A DNA stretch of 17,131 nt, from assembly GCA_002341345.1 (NCBI GenBank), contig DDNW01000071.1, positions 1 to 17,131 on the forward strand. The letters run 5' to 3'. A program made the position numbers and the translations under genes. Positions 1 to 5,327 of the stretch are shown here, piece after piece; the first letter of the stretch is position 1, and each line of letters starts with the position of its first letter. This stretch comes from Erythrobacter sp. UBA2510. Lineage in GTDB: Bacteria; Pseudomonadota; Alphaproteobacteria; Sphingomonadales; Sphingomonadaceae. The notes below the pieces were generated by a model. It worked only from the letters and a program-made list of their open reading frames with translations, made no database searches and was not told where the DNA came from.

Positions 1-977
1 GCGTTCAATGACTGGAAGACCGAGGCGGGGACGCCCGAACGGTCGACATGCCGGTCGGTGAACAGGTTGAGCGAGTTGCCTGCCTGTTCGAACAGCGCCC
101 AGAAGACGATCGAAACGAAGATCAGGAACATCGCGGCGAAGATGCGGTCGCGGTCCTCCGACGGGAGTTTGATCACCGAAAAGCCGATCACATAAGCGAC
201 AAGGATGCCGCCGAACACGCCCAGCAATGAGCCCACGACGCTCTGGTTCTGGACCATCCACCAGCAGGCGATGACTGCAACGAGACCAACGGCGTATAGG
301 CCCCATTCCAGCGCCTTGCCCAGCGCGATCGGCGCCTCGCCCCGGCCCAGCAGCAGTGGCTTGCCCCAGACGAAGACGACGAGTCCCAGCAGCATGCCGA
401 AGCCCGCCAGCCCGAAACCGTAGGACCAGCCATAGGTTTCGCCGATATAGCCGCACAGCAGCGAACCCAGGAACGCGCCGAGGTTAATGCCCATGTAGAA
501 GATCGTGTAGGCCGGGTCGCGGCGCTGGTCGGTGCGCGGATAGAGCTGGCCGACGATCACCGAGATATTCGCCTTCAGAAAGCCCGAGCCGACGATGATG
601 AAGGCCAGTGCGAGCCAGAAGATGTTGAGGCTGGACGGGTCCTGCCCGCCATCGCCCTCGAACCCCATCAGGAAATGGCCGAGCGTCAGCAATACCGCGC
701 CGTAGACGACCGCCTTCCTCTGTCCCAGATACTTGTCGGCGAGATATCCGCCCAGTACCGGGGTGATATAGACCAGCGCGGTATAGGCGCCGTAGATCAG
801 ACCTGCATTGCTGTCCGAAAACAGCCAGTGTTTCGTCAGGTAGAGGATCAGCAGCGCGCGCATCCCGTAATAGGAAAAGCGTTCCCACATTTCTGCAAAG
901 AACAGGACGAACAGCCCCTTTGGGTGGCCGAGAATGGTTCCGCGCGCGTCGCCGCTTTCGGCGTATGTGCCTGCCAT
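1..977 (-). CDS. POT-family proton-coupled peptide transporter, C-terminus cut by window edge
   Basis: Inner-membrane symporter importing di- and tripeptides (proton-dependent oligopeptide transporter, PTR2 family of the MFS). I translated it by hand because the frame runs off the left edge without a stop; 325 codons are visible from ATG 977-975. The N-terminus has the family proton-coupling motif ExxER (E29, E32, R33) followed by FSYYG. The second family signature is FYMGINLGA at about 160-168. A conserved FWALFEQ stretch with the helix-7 glutamate lies at about 292-298. Hydrophobic helices recur throughout the visible part. POT proteins usually have 450-600 residues, so roughly the last third is missing. 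An AGGAAA ribosome-binding site lies about 10 bases before the ATG. It is divergently transcribed from a GntR-type regulator, with a dyad in the gap. Family assignment is secure; substrate range is inferred from the family. Confidence 0.93.
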   Translation of the reverse strand, partial: MAGTYAESGDARGTILGHPKGLFVLFFAEMWERFSYYGMRALLILYLTKHWLFSDSNAGLIYGAYTALVYITPVLGGYLADKYLGQRKAVVYGAVLLTLGHFLMGFEGDGGQDPSSLNIFWLALAFIIVGSGFLKANISVIVGQLYPRTDQRRDPAYTIFYMGINLGAFLGSLLCGYIGETYGWSYGFGLAGFGMLLGLVVFVWGKPLLLGRGEAPIALGKALEWGLYAVGLVAVIACWWMVQNQSVVGSLLGVFGGILVAYVIGFSVIKLPSEDRDRIFAAMFLIFVSIVFWALFEQAGNSLNLFTDRHVDRSGVPASVFQSLN

Positions 978-1013
978 GGGGTGTTATTTCCTCACTGCTT
1001 TTCCCGAAAGGGT

Positions 1014-1056
1014 AACCTAGCGGAAGTTTTGATCATGTGAAGCGCTTTCGTTTCAC
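1014..1056 (-). promoter_or_regulatory. Possible promoter and operator dyad of the POT transporter
   Basis: Reading the minus strand, TTCACA (1041-1036) and TAGGTT (1019-1014) are separated by 16 bases and could be -35 and -10 boxes about 35 bases before the transporter start. The -10 match is poor. A perfect palindrome AAGCGCTT (1040-1047) overlaps the -35 box and fits the AAnCGnTT core of LacI-family operators. It sits within a longer dyad, GTGAA(1037-1041)/TTCAC(1052-1056). No LacI-type gene is in the window. Pattern reading only. Confidence 0.25.
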
Positions 1057-1141
1057 CAGAAACCGGCCGGGCCAGCGCTTTATGGCGAAGGGCGGGCGGA
1101 CTTGACCTGACCCGCTGTATTATGGCACTGCATCACCTGTG

Positions 1142-1480
1142 ATGTCCGATCCCAAGCCCGTCTATCTGCGCCTGCGCGACAAGATCGCTGCCGCGATCAT
1201 CGAAGGGCGCTATGCGGAAGGGGCGGCCTTGCCTTCGGTCCGGGCCTTTGCCGCTGAACAGGGCGCCAATCCGCTGACGGTGGCCAAGGCCTATCAGCAG
1301 TTCCAGGCAGACGGATTGATCCGCGTGCAGCGCGGCGTCGGCATGTTCGTGCGCGAAGGCGCCGCAGACCGGTTGCGCGCGGCCGAGCGTGATGCTTTCC
1401 TCACGGAGGAATGGCCTGAATTGCGCCGCAAGATTGCGCGGCTGGGCCTGTCGTTGAAGGACCTCCTCGCCGACGCCTGA
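1142..1480 (+). CDS. Small GntR-family transcriptional regulator, YtrA type
   Basis: DNA-binding regulator of 112 residues. The winged helix-turn-helix fills about residues 5-75: PVYLRLRDKI, then LPSVRAFAAEQGANPLTVAK as the recognition region, and the wing at GLIRVQRGVGMFV. The remaining ~35 residues are a short helical tail and not the FadR or UTRA effector domain, which is the hallmark of the YtrA subfamily. YtrA proteins normally sit beside an ABC transporter they repress; none is adjacent here, since the NatAB-like pair lies 7.5 kb away. Two starts are possible, GTG 1139 or ATG 1142. I chose the ATG because the protein then begins MSDPKPVYL as in relatives. No clear Shine-Dalgarno precedes it, so the mRNA may be nearly leaderless. 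It could act on its own gene or on the divergent POT gene; this is inference. Confidence 0.87.
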   Translation: MSDPKPVYLRLRDKIAAAIIEGRYAEGAALPSVRAFAAEQGANPLTVAKAYQQFQADGLIRVQRGVGMFVREGAADRLRAAERDAFLTEEWPELRRKIARLGLSLKDLLADA

Positions 1481-1553
1481 ACCGCGTAACAATAGGCAAG
1501 TAAATCGATCTTTCACGATCATTTGCAATACGCGGGAATCTCTGGCAGGCTGT

Positions 1554-1563
1554 TTGTTAACAA
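1554..1563. repeat. Palindrome TTGTTAACAA upstream of ihfB
   Basis: A perfect 10-bp palindrome lies in the otherwise featureless 182-bp gap between the GntR gene and ihfB, about 100 bp before the ihfB start. It may be a regulator site; no convincing -35/-10 pair could be assigned around it. Confidence 0.3.
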
Positions 1564-1662
1564 GGGGCGCGGTCGTCCAGATGGGTCTGAAACGGCTCAG
1601 CCGGGCGATCTAATTACAACACAAGGGGGCTTGGGGTTATGCCCCGGGTCGAGGGCTGCATC

Positions 1663-1944
1663 ATGATCCGATCTGAGCTTCTTCACGCGCTTGCTGCGGA
1701 CAATCCCGAATTGCGGCCTGAAGAGGTCGAACAGGTCGTCGATATCTTCTTTGAAGAAATTGCGGCCCGCCTTTCCGAGGGCGGCCGTGTCGAACTACGC
1801 GGCTTCGGCACTTTCTCCACCAGAGCGCGTGAGGCGCGCAAGGGGCGCAATCCCCGCACCGGCGCGACGGTCGACGTCCCGGCCAAGAAGGTGCCCTATT
1901 TCAAGCCCGGCAAGGAAATGCGCGAGCGCCTGAACGCCGACTGA
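1663..1944 (+). CDS. ihfB: Integration host factor subunit beta
   Basis: Nucleoid-associated DNA-bending protein of 93 residues that pairs with IhfA and bends DNA sharply at specific sites, supporting recombination, replication and promoter activation. The start MIRSELLHALA and the helical dimerisation region (1-40) are typical. The beta-arm carries GRNPRTG (61-67), with the intercalating proline P64, and the end KVPYFKPGKEMRERLN is diagnostic of IHF/HU proteins. An upstream ATG at 1639 is in frame. I prefer ATG 1663 because it gives the family length and is preceded by GAGGG (1651-1655) at normal spacing. In many alphaproteobacteria ihfB follows rpsA; here it stands alone behind its own 180-bp leader. 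The beta rather than alpha assignment rests on the N-terminal MIRSEL wording and is fairly secure. Confidence 0.93.
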   Translation: MIRSELLHALAADNPELRPEEVEQVVDIFFEEIAARLSEGGRVELRGFGTFSTRAREARKGRNPRTGATVDVPAKKVPYFKPGKEMRERLNAD

Positions 1945-1989
1945 GTTTCTCCCCAGGGTATCTGGAACCTTCCGGTGGGCTAACCGGTT

Positions 1990-2007
1990 CTCCTGTAAAT
2001 ACAGGAG
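1990..2007 (+). promoter_or_regulatory. Perfect hairpin that contains the Shine-Dalgarno of the next gene
   Basis: CTCCTGTA (1990-1997) and TACAGGAG (2000-2007) are exact reverse complements around AA. As RNA this is a 7-bp stem with a four-base loop, or 8 bp at most. The 3' arm contains AGGAG (2003-2007), the ribosome-binding site of the small gene starting at 2017, and the 5' arm supplies a perfect anti-Shine-Dalgarno. There is no T-tract, so it is not a standard terminator of ihfB. An adjacent GAACC(1965-1969)/GGTTC(1986-1990) pair could form a second stem. Structure is seen; a translational-control role is inferred. Confidence 0.5.
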
Positions 2008-2016
2008 ATTGATCAC

Positions 2017-2241
2017 ATGATTGGCAAACTTATCGGCGCCGCTGCCGGCGCGCAGGCTGCGAAATACACACGCTCGCTTGGTGGAACCGGGGGCGCGCTG
2101 CTCGGCGCGCTCGCCGTGCCCGTGATACGCCGGATGCGCTGGCCCGTCTTGCTGGCGCTGGGTGCTGGCGGCTATGCGGCGAAGAAACTGGCCGAGCACG
2201 GCCAGGCCAAAGCGCCGCCGGTTACCACGCCAGAAGGCTGA
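2017..2241 (+). CDS. Small glycine/alanine-rich membrane-type protein, function unknown
   Basis: A 74-residue protein that I do not recognise by function. The first half is rich in small residues (GAAAGAQAA at 7-15, GGTGGALLGALAVP at 22-35) in a glycine-zipper-like pattern. A second apolar stretch, WPVLLALGAGGYAA, covers about 42-55. A basic cluster (IRRMR) separates them, and the tail is short, hydrophilic and proline-containing. One or two short membrane-associated helices are plausible; there is no clear cleavable signal peptide. The ATG is well supported by AGGAG nine bases upstream, although that site lies inside a perfect hairpin. Codon use and the strong ribosome-binding site argue that it is real. 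It follows ihfB by 72 bp and may share its transcript. Small proteins of this kind occur in sphingomonads, to my knowledge without assigned function. Confidence 0.72.
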   Translation: MIGKLIGAAAGAQAAKYTRSLGGTGGALLGALAVPVIRRMRWPVLLALGAGGYAAKKLAEHGQAKAPPVTTPEG

Positions 2242-2327
2242 GCCAGCTGCAGTCAGAACATGATCGGCGCTGGCATAGATCCAGCGGTCACGCTAGGTCC
2301 GCTTCGGGCCCTTTCAGGGCTCATTCG

Positions 2328-2343
2328 GGCAGCCTCGGCTGCC
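2328..2343. repeat. Inverted repeat GGCAGCC/GGCTGCC just before the tRNA
   Basis: GGCAGCC (2328-2334) and GGCTGCC (2337-2343) form a perfect 7-bp dyad ending two bases before the tRNA. A smaller stem GCCCT/AGGGC (2308-2320) lies upstream. They could end the ihfB/small-gene transcript or be part of the tRNA leader. Neither is followed by a T-run, so the role is open. Confidence 0.35.
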
Positions 2344-2345
2344 GT

Positions 2346-2430
2346 GCGGGCGTGGCGGAATGGTAGACGCCGGGGACTTAAAATCCCCTGAGCTTTGCTC
2401 GTGCCGGTTCGAGTCCGGCCGCCCGCACCA
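2346..2430 (+). tRNA. tRNA-Leu (anticodon UAA)
   Basis: An 85-nt class II tRNA. The acceptor stem is GCGGGCG (2346-2352) with CGCCCGC (2420-2426), followed by discriminator A and an encoded CCA (2428-2430). The D-arm contains AATGGTAGA. The anticodon stem GGGGA/TCCCC closes the loop CTTAAAA, giving anticodon UAA for UUA (and UUG) codons. A long variable arm, typical of leucine tRNAs, precedes the T-arm with GGTTCGAGTCC. UUA is a rare codon in such a GC-rich genome; several TTA codons occur in the GT-C-like gene at 5328-7118. No strong Rho-independent terminator follows; the stem at 2448-2461 is only 5 bp. Confidence 0.97.
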
Positions 2431-2476
2431 TTTATCGGCTTGATAGCGTGAAGTTTTTCACCGCGATTCCTGCGGG

Positions 2477-2485
2477 TTATCCACC
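2477..2485 (+). promoter_or_regulatory. Single DnaA-box-like 9-mer
   Basis: TTATCCACC matches the DnaA consensus TTATCCACA at eight of nine positions, in the gap between the tRNA and the PilZ gene. A single box can occur by chance; no cluster or AT-rich unwinding element typical of an origin is present. Confidence 0.2.
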
Positions 2486-2493
2486 TGTGCGTG

Positions 2494-2540
2494 TTAGTTC
2501 TTCCTCAACTAAAAAATTCGATAACTATCACATCTTGTGA
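2494..2540. promoter_or_regulatory. AT-rich promoter region of the PilZ gene with two dyads
   Basis: This is the AT-richest part of the 167-bp gap before the PilZ gene. It holds TTAGTT-N7-AACTAA (2494-2512) and TCACA-N3-TGTGA (2528-2540), both perfect inverted repeats of operator size. No good sigma-70 -35/-10 pair was found. The dyads suggest transcription-factor control of the PilZ gene, but the proteins are not identifiable from sequence. Confidence 0.35.
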
Positions 2541-2580
2541 AGGTGCGGCTTGGGCGGCAGGATCTGACTGCCTTCCCGGA

Positions 2581-2599
2581 ATAACGAAGGGGTCGTTAT
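2581..2599 (+). promoter_or_regulatory. Hairpin presenting the Shine-Dalgarno in its loop and trapping the start codon
   Basis: ATAACGA (2581-2587) and TCGTTAT (2593-2599) are perfect complements separated by the five bases AGGGG. In mRNA the ribosome-binding site would be the loop, and the first two bases of the ATG (2598-2600) would lie in the stem. Seen directly; any effect on translation is inference. Confidence 0.5.
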
Positions 2600-3227
2600 G
2601 GGCGACGTGTTGCGGCGCGAAGAGTGGGGACCGGCGAACTCCGCAAACGCCAGCTATGCAGATCAGCGCAGCGCCATGCGCTACACCTTGCTGATCCGCG
2701 CGGCCAAGCTGATCGGGCCTGCGGGCGAATATCTTTGCGTCGTGCGCGATGCGTCCGAGACCGGTGCCAGCATTCGCCTGTTTCACTCCCTGCCTGTTGA
2801 TGAGTTCATGCTGCTCGAGCTTCAGAATGGCGATCGCCACGAAGTCGAAGTTGTCTGGAGCGACGAGGAAAAGGCCGGCCTGCGCTTTTGCGGCCCGGTC
2901 GATATCGCACGCATCGTCGAAAGCCCGAGCCGATTTTCCAAGCGGCCTGTGCGCCTCAATGTTTCCTGTGCGGCCTATCTTGTCGCTGACGGTCTGGAGC
3001 ATCGGGTCGAGGTGCAGGACATCTCGCAGCAGGGCGCAAAGCTGGGTTGCGACCGCCGCTTCCCGATCGACCAGCGCGTGATACTGAAGGCCGAGGGAAT
3101 TCCCGACATTCACGCCAAGATCCGTTGGCGGCGCGAGGATTCATGCGGCCTGGTGTTCGAGAATACCTTCCAGTTCGGCGAACTGGCGCGCGTCGTGGCG
3201 ACGCTGCAGGAAAAGAAACATGCTTGA
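2598..3227 (+). CDS. Tandem PilZ-domain protein, predicted c-di-GMP receptor
   Basis: A 209-residue soluble protein made almost entirely of two PilZ domains, the beta-barrel fold that binds cyclic di-GMP. Domain 1 (about 22-98) has the RxxxR motif R24-R28 and DxSxxG at 51-56 (DASETG). Domain 2 (about 110-200) has R112-R116 and DISQQG at 141-146. Both sites keep all key residues, so both are predicted to bind the nucleotide. No catalytic, receiver or membrane domain is attached, so output is likely by protein-protein contact. The ATG follows AGGGG at good spacing, within a hairpin. The next operon starts 80 bp downstream and encodes envelope sugar-type functions, so an effect on surface polysaccharide or motility is possible but unproven. 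PilZ assignment is secure; the target is unknown. Confidence 0.88.
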   Translation: MGDVLRREEWGPANSANASYADQRSAMRYTLLIRAAKLIGPAGEYLCVVRDASETGASIRLFHSLPVDEFMLLELQNGDRHEVEVVWSDEEKAGLRFCGPVDIARIVESPSRFSKRPVRLNVSCAAYLVADGLEHRVEVQDISQQGAKLGCDRRFPIDQRVILKAEGIPDIHAKIRWRREDSCGLVFENTFQFGELARVVATLQEKKHA

Positions 3228-3248
3228 TCGGGTCTTTAGGCGACCGCG

Positions 3249-3264
3249 TTAACGAGCCTCTAAC
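3249..3264 (+). promoter_or_regulatory. CtrA-like binding site upstream of the FAD-GtrA-GT-C operon
   Basis: TTAA (3249-3252), seven bases, then CTAAC (3260-3264) matches the alphaproteobacterial CtrA consensus TTAA-N7-TTAAC with one mismatch. It lies about 45 bp before the first start codon of the operon and just after the PilZ stop. Consensus matching only. Confidence 0.3.
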
Positions 3265-3276
3265 CATTTTCCTTCA

Positions 3277-3302
3277 CTCCCGGTTCTTGAGATTACCGGG
3301 GG
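3277..3302 (+). promoter_or_regulatory. Stem-loop that sequesters the Shine-Dalgarno of the FAD enzyme gene
   Basis: CTCCCGGT (3277-3284) pairs with ACCGGGGG (3295-3302) through eight base pairs, including one G-U, around a 10-base loop. The GGGGGA ribosome-binding site (3298-3303) lies in the 3' arm, five bases before ATG 3308. There is no T-tract, so it is not a usual terminator for the PilZ gene. Translational control is inferred. Confidence 0.4.
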
Positions 3303-3307
3303 ACATT

Positions 3308-4894
3308 ATGCACTACAGCCAAGAGATTTCGCGGAACAGCGTTGGTGTGGACGTTGCCATCATCGGTGCCGGTCCTGCGGGACTGACTGCAGCCTATCTT
3401 TTGACGAAGGCGGGCAAGTCGGTCGCGATCATCGAAAAGGATGCGACCTATGTCGGCGGCATCAGCCGTACGGTCGAGCACGAGGGCTATCGCTTCGATA
3501 TCGGCGGACACCGCTTTTTCTCGAAGAGCCAGCAGGTCGTCGACCTGTGGAACGAGATTCTGCCTGACGACTTCATCCAGCGCCCCCGCATGAGCCGCAT
3601 CTATTACGAGGGCAAGTTCTACTCTTACCCGCTGCGCGCTTTCGAGGCGCTGCGCAATCTGGGCCTATGGCGCTCGGCCACTTGCATGGCGAGCTTCGCC
3701 AAGGCGCAGATGTTCCCCATCCGCGAGGTGAAGAGTTTCGAGGATTGGACCACAAACCAGTTTGGCGAGAAGCTCTATTCGATCTTCTTCAAGACCTATA
3801 CCGAGAAGGTGTGGGGCATGCCCTGCGACGAGATGAGCGCCGACTGGGCGGCCCAGCGGATCAAGGGCCTGTCGCTGTGGGGCGCGGTTACCGACGGGCT
3901 CAAGCGTTCGCTCGGCCTCAACAAGCGCCCCAATGACGGGCAGGTGGTCAAGACGCTGCTCGAAACCTTCCGCTATCCACGGCTCGGCCCCGGCATGATG
4001 TGGGAGGCGGCGCGTGACAAGATCATCGCCACCGGCAAGGGGCAGGTGCTGATGGGCCATGGCCTGAAGCAAGTCGCGGAAGCGGGCAATGGTGGCTGGC
4101 GGATGACCGCCAGCGGTCCGCATGGCGATGTGGTGATCGAGGCGCAGGACGTGATCAGTTCCGCACCAATGCGAGAGCTGGCCGCGCGGCTTTATCCGCT
4201 GCCGGAAACCTCGCTCGAGGCCAGCCGCCTTAAATATCGCGACTTCCTAACCGTGGCGTTGATGATCCGCTCGGAGGACCTGTTCCCCGACAACTGGATT
4301 TACATTCACGATTCCAAGGTGAAGGTCGGCCGGGTGCAGAACTTCCGCAGTTGGTCGCCCGAAATGGTGCCTGACGAAGACGTGGCCTGTGTGGGCCTCG
4401 AATATTTCTGCTTCGAGGGCGACGGGCTGTGGTCGATGGCTGACGATGACCTGGTCGAGCTGGCGAAGAAGGAAATGGACATCCTCGGCCTCGTTGCGCC
4501 CGACAAGGTGATCGGCGGCGCGGTGGTGCGTCAGGAAAAGGCCTATCCCGTCTATGACGAGGACTATGCCGCCAATGTCGACGCGATGCGCCGCGAGTTG
4601 GAGCATAAGCACCCGAGCCTGCATCTGGTCGGCCGCAACGGCATGCACCGTTACAACAACCAGGACCACGCGATGATGACCGCCATGCTGACGGCCCAGA
4701 ACATCCTCGCGGGTGAGCGCCTCTACGATACGTGGTGCGTCAACGAGGATGCCGAATATCACGAGGCCGGCGATGAGGGCGCTGAAAAGAGCCTGCCCGA
4801 CCGGCAGCAGGTCAACCAGGATCAAGCGGCTGCGCTGGCTTCGGTCCGCGAAGTTCCGACCCGCATTTCCGGCAGCGATCGAGAGGCGGCTTGA
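3308..4894 (+). CDS. FAD-dependent oxidoreductase, UDP-galactopyranose-mutase/amine-oxidase-like
   Basis: A 528-residue flavoprotein, first gene of a three-gene operon. The N-terminus (12-45) is a Rossmann FAD-binding fold with GAGPAG at 20-25 and the ribose-binding acid E43. GGHRFFSK (66-73) follows, as in UDP-galactopyranose mutases and protoporphyrinogen-oxidase-like amine oxidases. The C-terminal FAD contact is GRNGMHRYNNQDHAM at 442-456. About 65 residues after that form a hydrophilic, acidic, probably disordered tail. The frame is open back to 3047, but ATG 3308 is the right start: GGGGGA precedes it, and the upstream part overlaps the PilZ gene in another frame. It has no signal peptide, so it is cytoplasmic or membrane-associated. 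Relatives are usually annotated only as NAD(P)/FAD-dependent oxidoreductase. Context (GtrA, GT-C-like protein) suggests action on a nucleotide- or lipid-linked sugar; this is inference. Confidence 0.85.
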   Translation: MHYSQEISRNSVGVDVAIIGAGPAGLTAAYLLTKAGKSVAIIEKDATYVGGISRTVEHEGYRFDIGGHRFFSKSQQVVDLWNEILPDDFIQRPRMSRIYYEGKFYSYPLRAFEALRNLGLWRSATCMASFAKAQMFPIREVKSFEDWTTNQFGEKLYSIFFKTYTEKVWGMPCDEMSADWAAQRIKGLSLWGAVTDGLKRSLGLNKRPNDGQVVKTLLETFRYPRLGPGMMWEAARDKIIATGKGQVLMGHGLKQVAEAGNGGWRMTASGPHGDVVIEAQDVISSAPMRELAARLYPLPETSLEASRLKYRDFLTVALMIRSEDLFPDNWIYIHDSKVKVGRVQNFRSWSPEMVPDEDVACVGLEYFCFEGDGLWSMADDDLVELAKKEMDILGLVAPDKVIGGAVVRQEKAYPVYDEDYAANVDAMRRELEHKHPSLHLVGRNGMHRYNNQDHAMMTAMLTAQNILAGERLYDTWCVNEDAEYHEAGDEGAEKSLPDRQQVNQDQAAALASVREVPTRISGSDREAA

Positions 4895-4898
4895 CGCC

Positions 4899-5312
4899 AT
4901 GAGCGCCATATTCTGGCGTTTCGCCGACATCCGGCTGGTACGCTATTTTCTGGCAAGCGTCGGGGCGCTTGCCGTCGACATGGGGTGTTTCCTAGCGCTG
5001 CTGGCGCTGGGCATGTGGCCCGCGGCGGCCTCGGCGCTGAGCTATGGCGTCGGCATTCTGGCGCACTGGTTGATGTCGAGCCGTGCGGTCTTTGTCGGCG
5101 ATGTCGCGGAGCGCGGCATGGCCCGGAGTCGGCAGAAGGCACTGTTCGTCATTTCCGCCCTGGCTGGGCTGGCATTGACGACGGTCATCGTGTGGACCGG
5201 CGATTTGGTGGGCATGGACCCGCGCCTTGCCAAGCTTGGCGCTGTAGGCACCAGTTTCATTGTAACATGGGTGCTGCGAAAGCGCTTCGTCTTTCGTCAG
5301 TCGCAGGGATAG
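4899..5312 (+). CDS. GtrA-family four-helix membrane protein
   Basis: A 137-residue integral membrane protein of the GtrA/DPMS family, whose members are implicated in moving or handling polyprenyl-phosphate-linked sugars across the inner membrane for O-antigen, teichoic acid or arabinan modification. Four hydrophobic segments are visible at about 13-36, 42-66, 78-100 and 108-130. The helix-4 pattern KLGAVGTSFIVTWVLRKRFVF matches the family's conserved ending. The frame is open upstream to 4713, overlapping the FAD gene. I chose ATG 4899 because the protein then starts just before helix 1 as in relatives and lies four bases after the FAD gene stop, with GAGAGG upstream. This tight junction indicates translational coupling. 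The next gene begins 15 bases after its stop. Family is clear; the sugar carried is not. Confidence 0.88.
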   Translation: MSAIFWRFADIRLVRYFLASVGALAVDMGCFLALLALGMWPAAASALSYGVGILAHWLMSSRAVFVGDVAERGMARSRQKALFVISALAGLALTTVIVWTGDLVGMDPRLAKLGAVGTSFIVTWVLRKRFVFRQSQG

Positions 5313-5327
5313 CTACAGGCAATATCG

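Noticed and set aside
188..888. Minus-strand frames 188-433 and 484-888 as separate genes
   Set aside because: They are out of frame with the POT transporter that covers the whole region on the same strand, and they lack any family motif.
1102..1123. TTGACC and TATTAT as a promoter for the GntR gene
   Set aside because: The spacing is only 10 bases, too short for a sigma-70 promoter.
2448..2461. GTGAA-GTTT-TTCAC as a terminator of the tRNA gene
   Set aside because: The stem is only 5 bp and no T-tract follows it.
2477..2485. Replication origin suggested by a DnaA-box-like 9-mer
   Set aside because: There is a single imperfect box, with no cluster and no dnaA, hemE or parAB neighbour.
3047..3307. 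Upstream extension of the FAD enzyme frame
   Set aside because: It overlaps the PilZ gene in another frame and encodes an Arg/Pro-rich stretch. The family N-terminus and a strong ribosome-binding site place the start at 3308.
4713..4898. Upstream extension of the GtrA frame
   Set aside because: It lies inside the FAD enzyme gene. GtrA proteins start just before helix 1, which fits ATG 4899.
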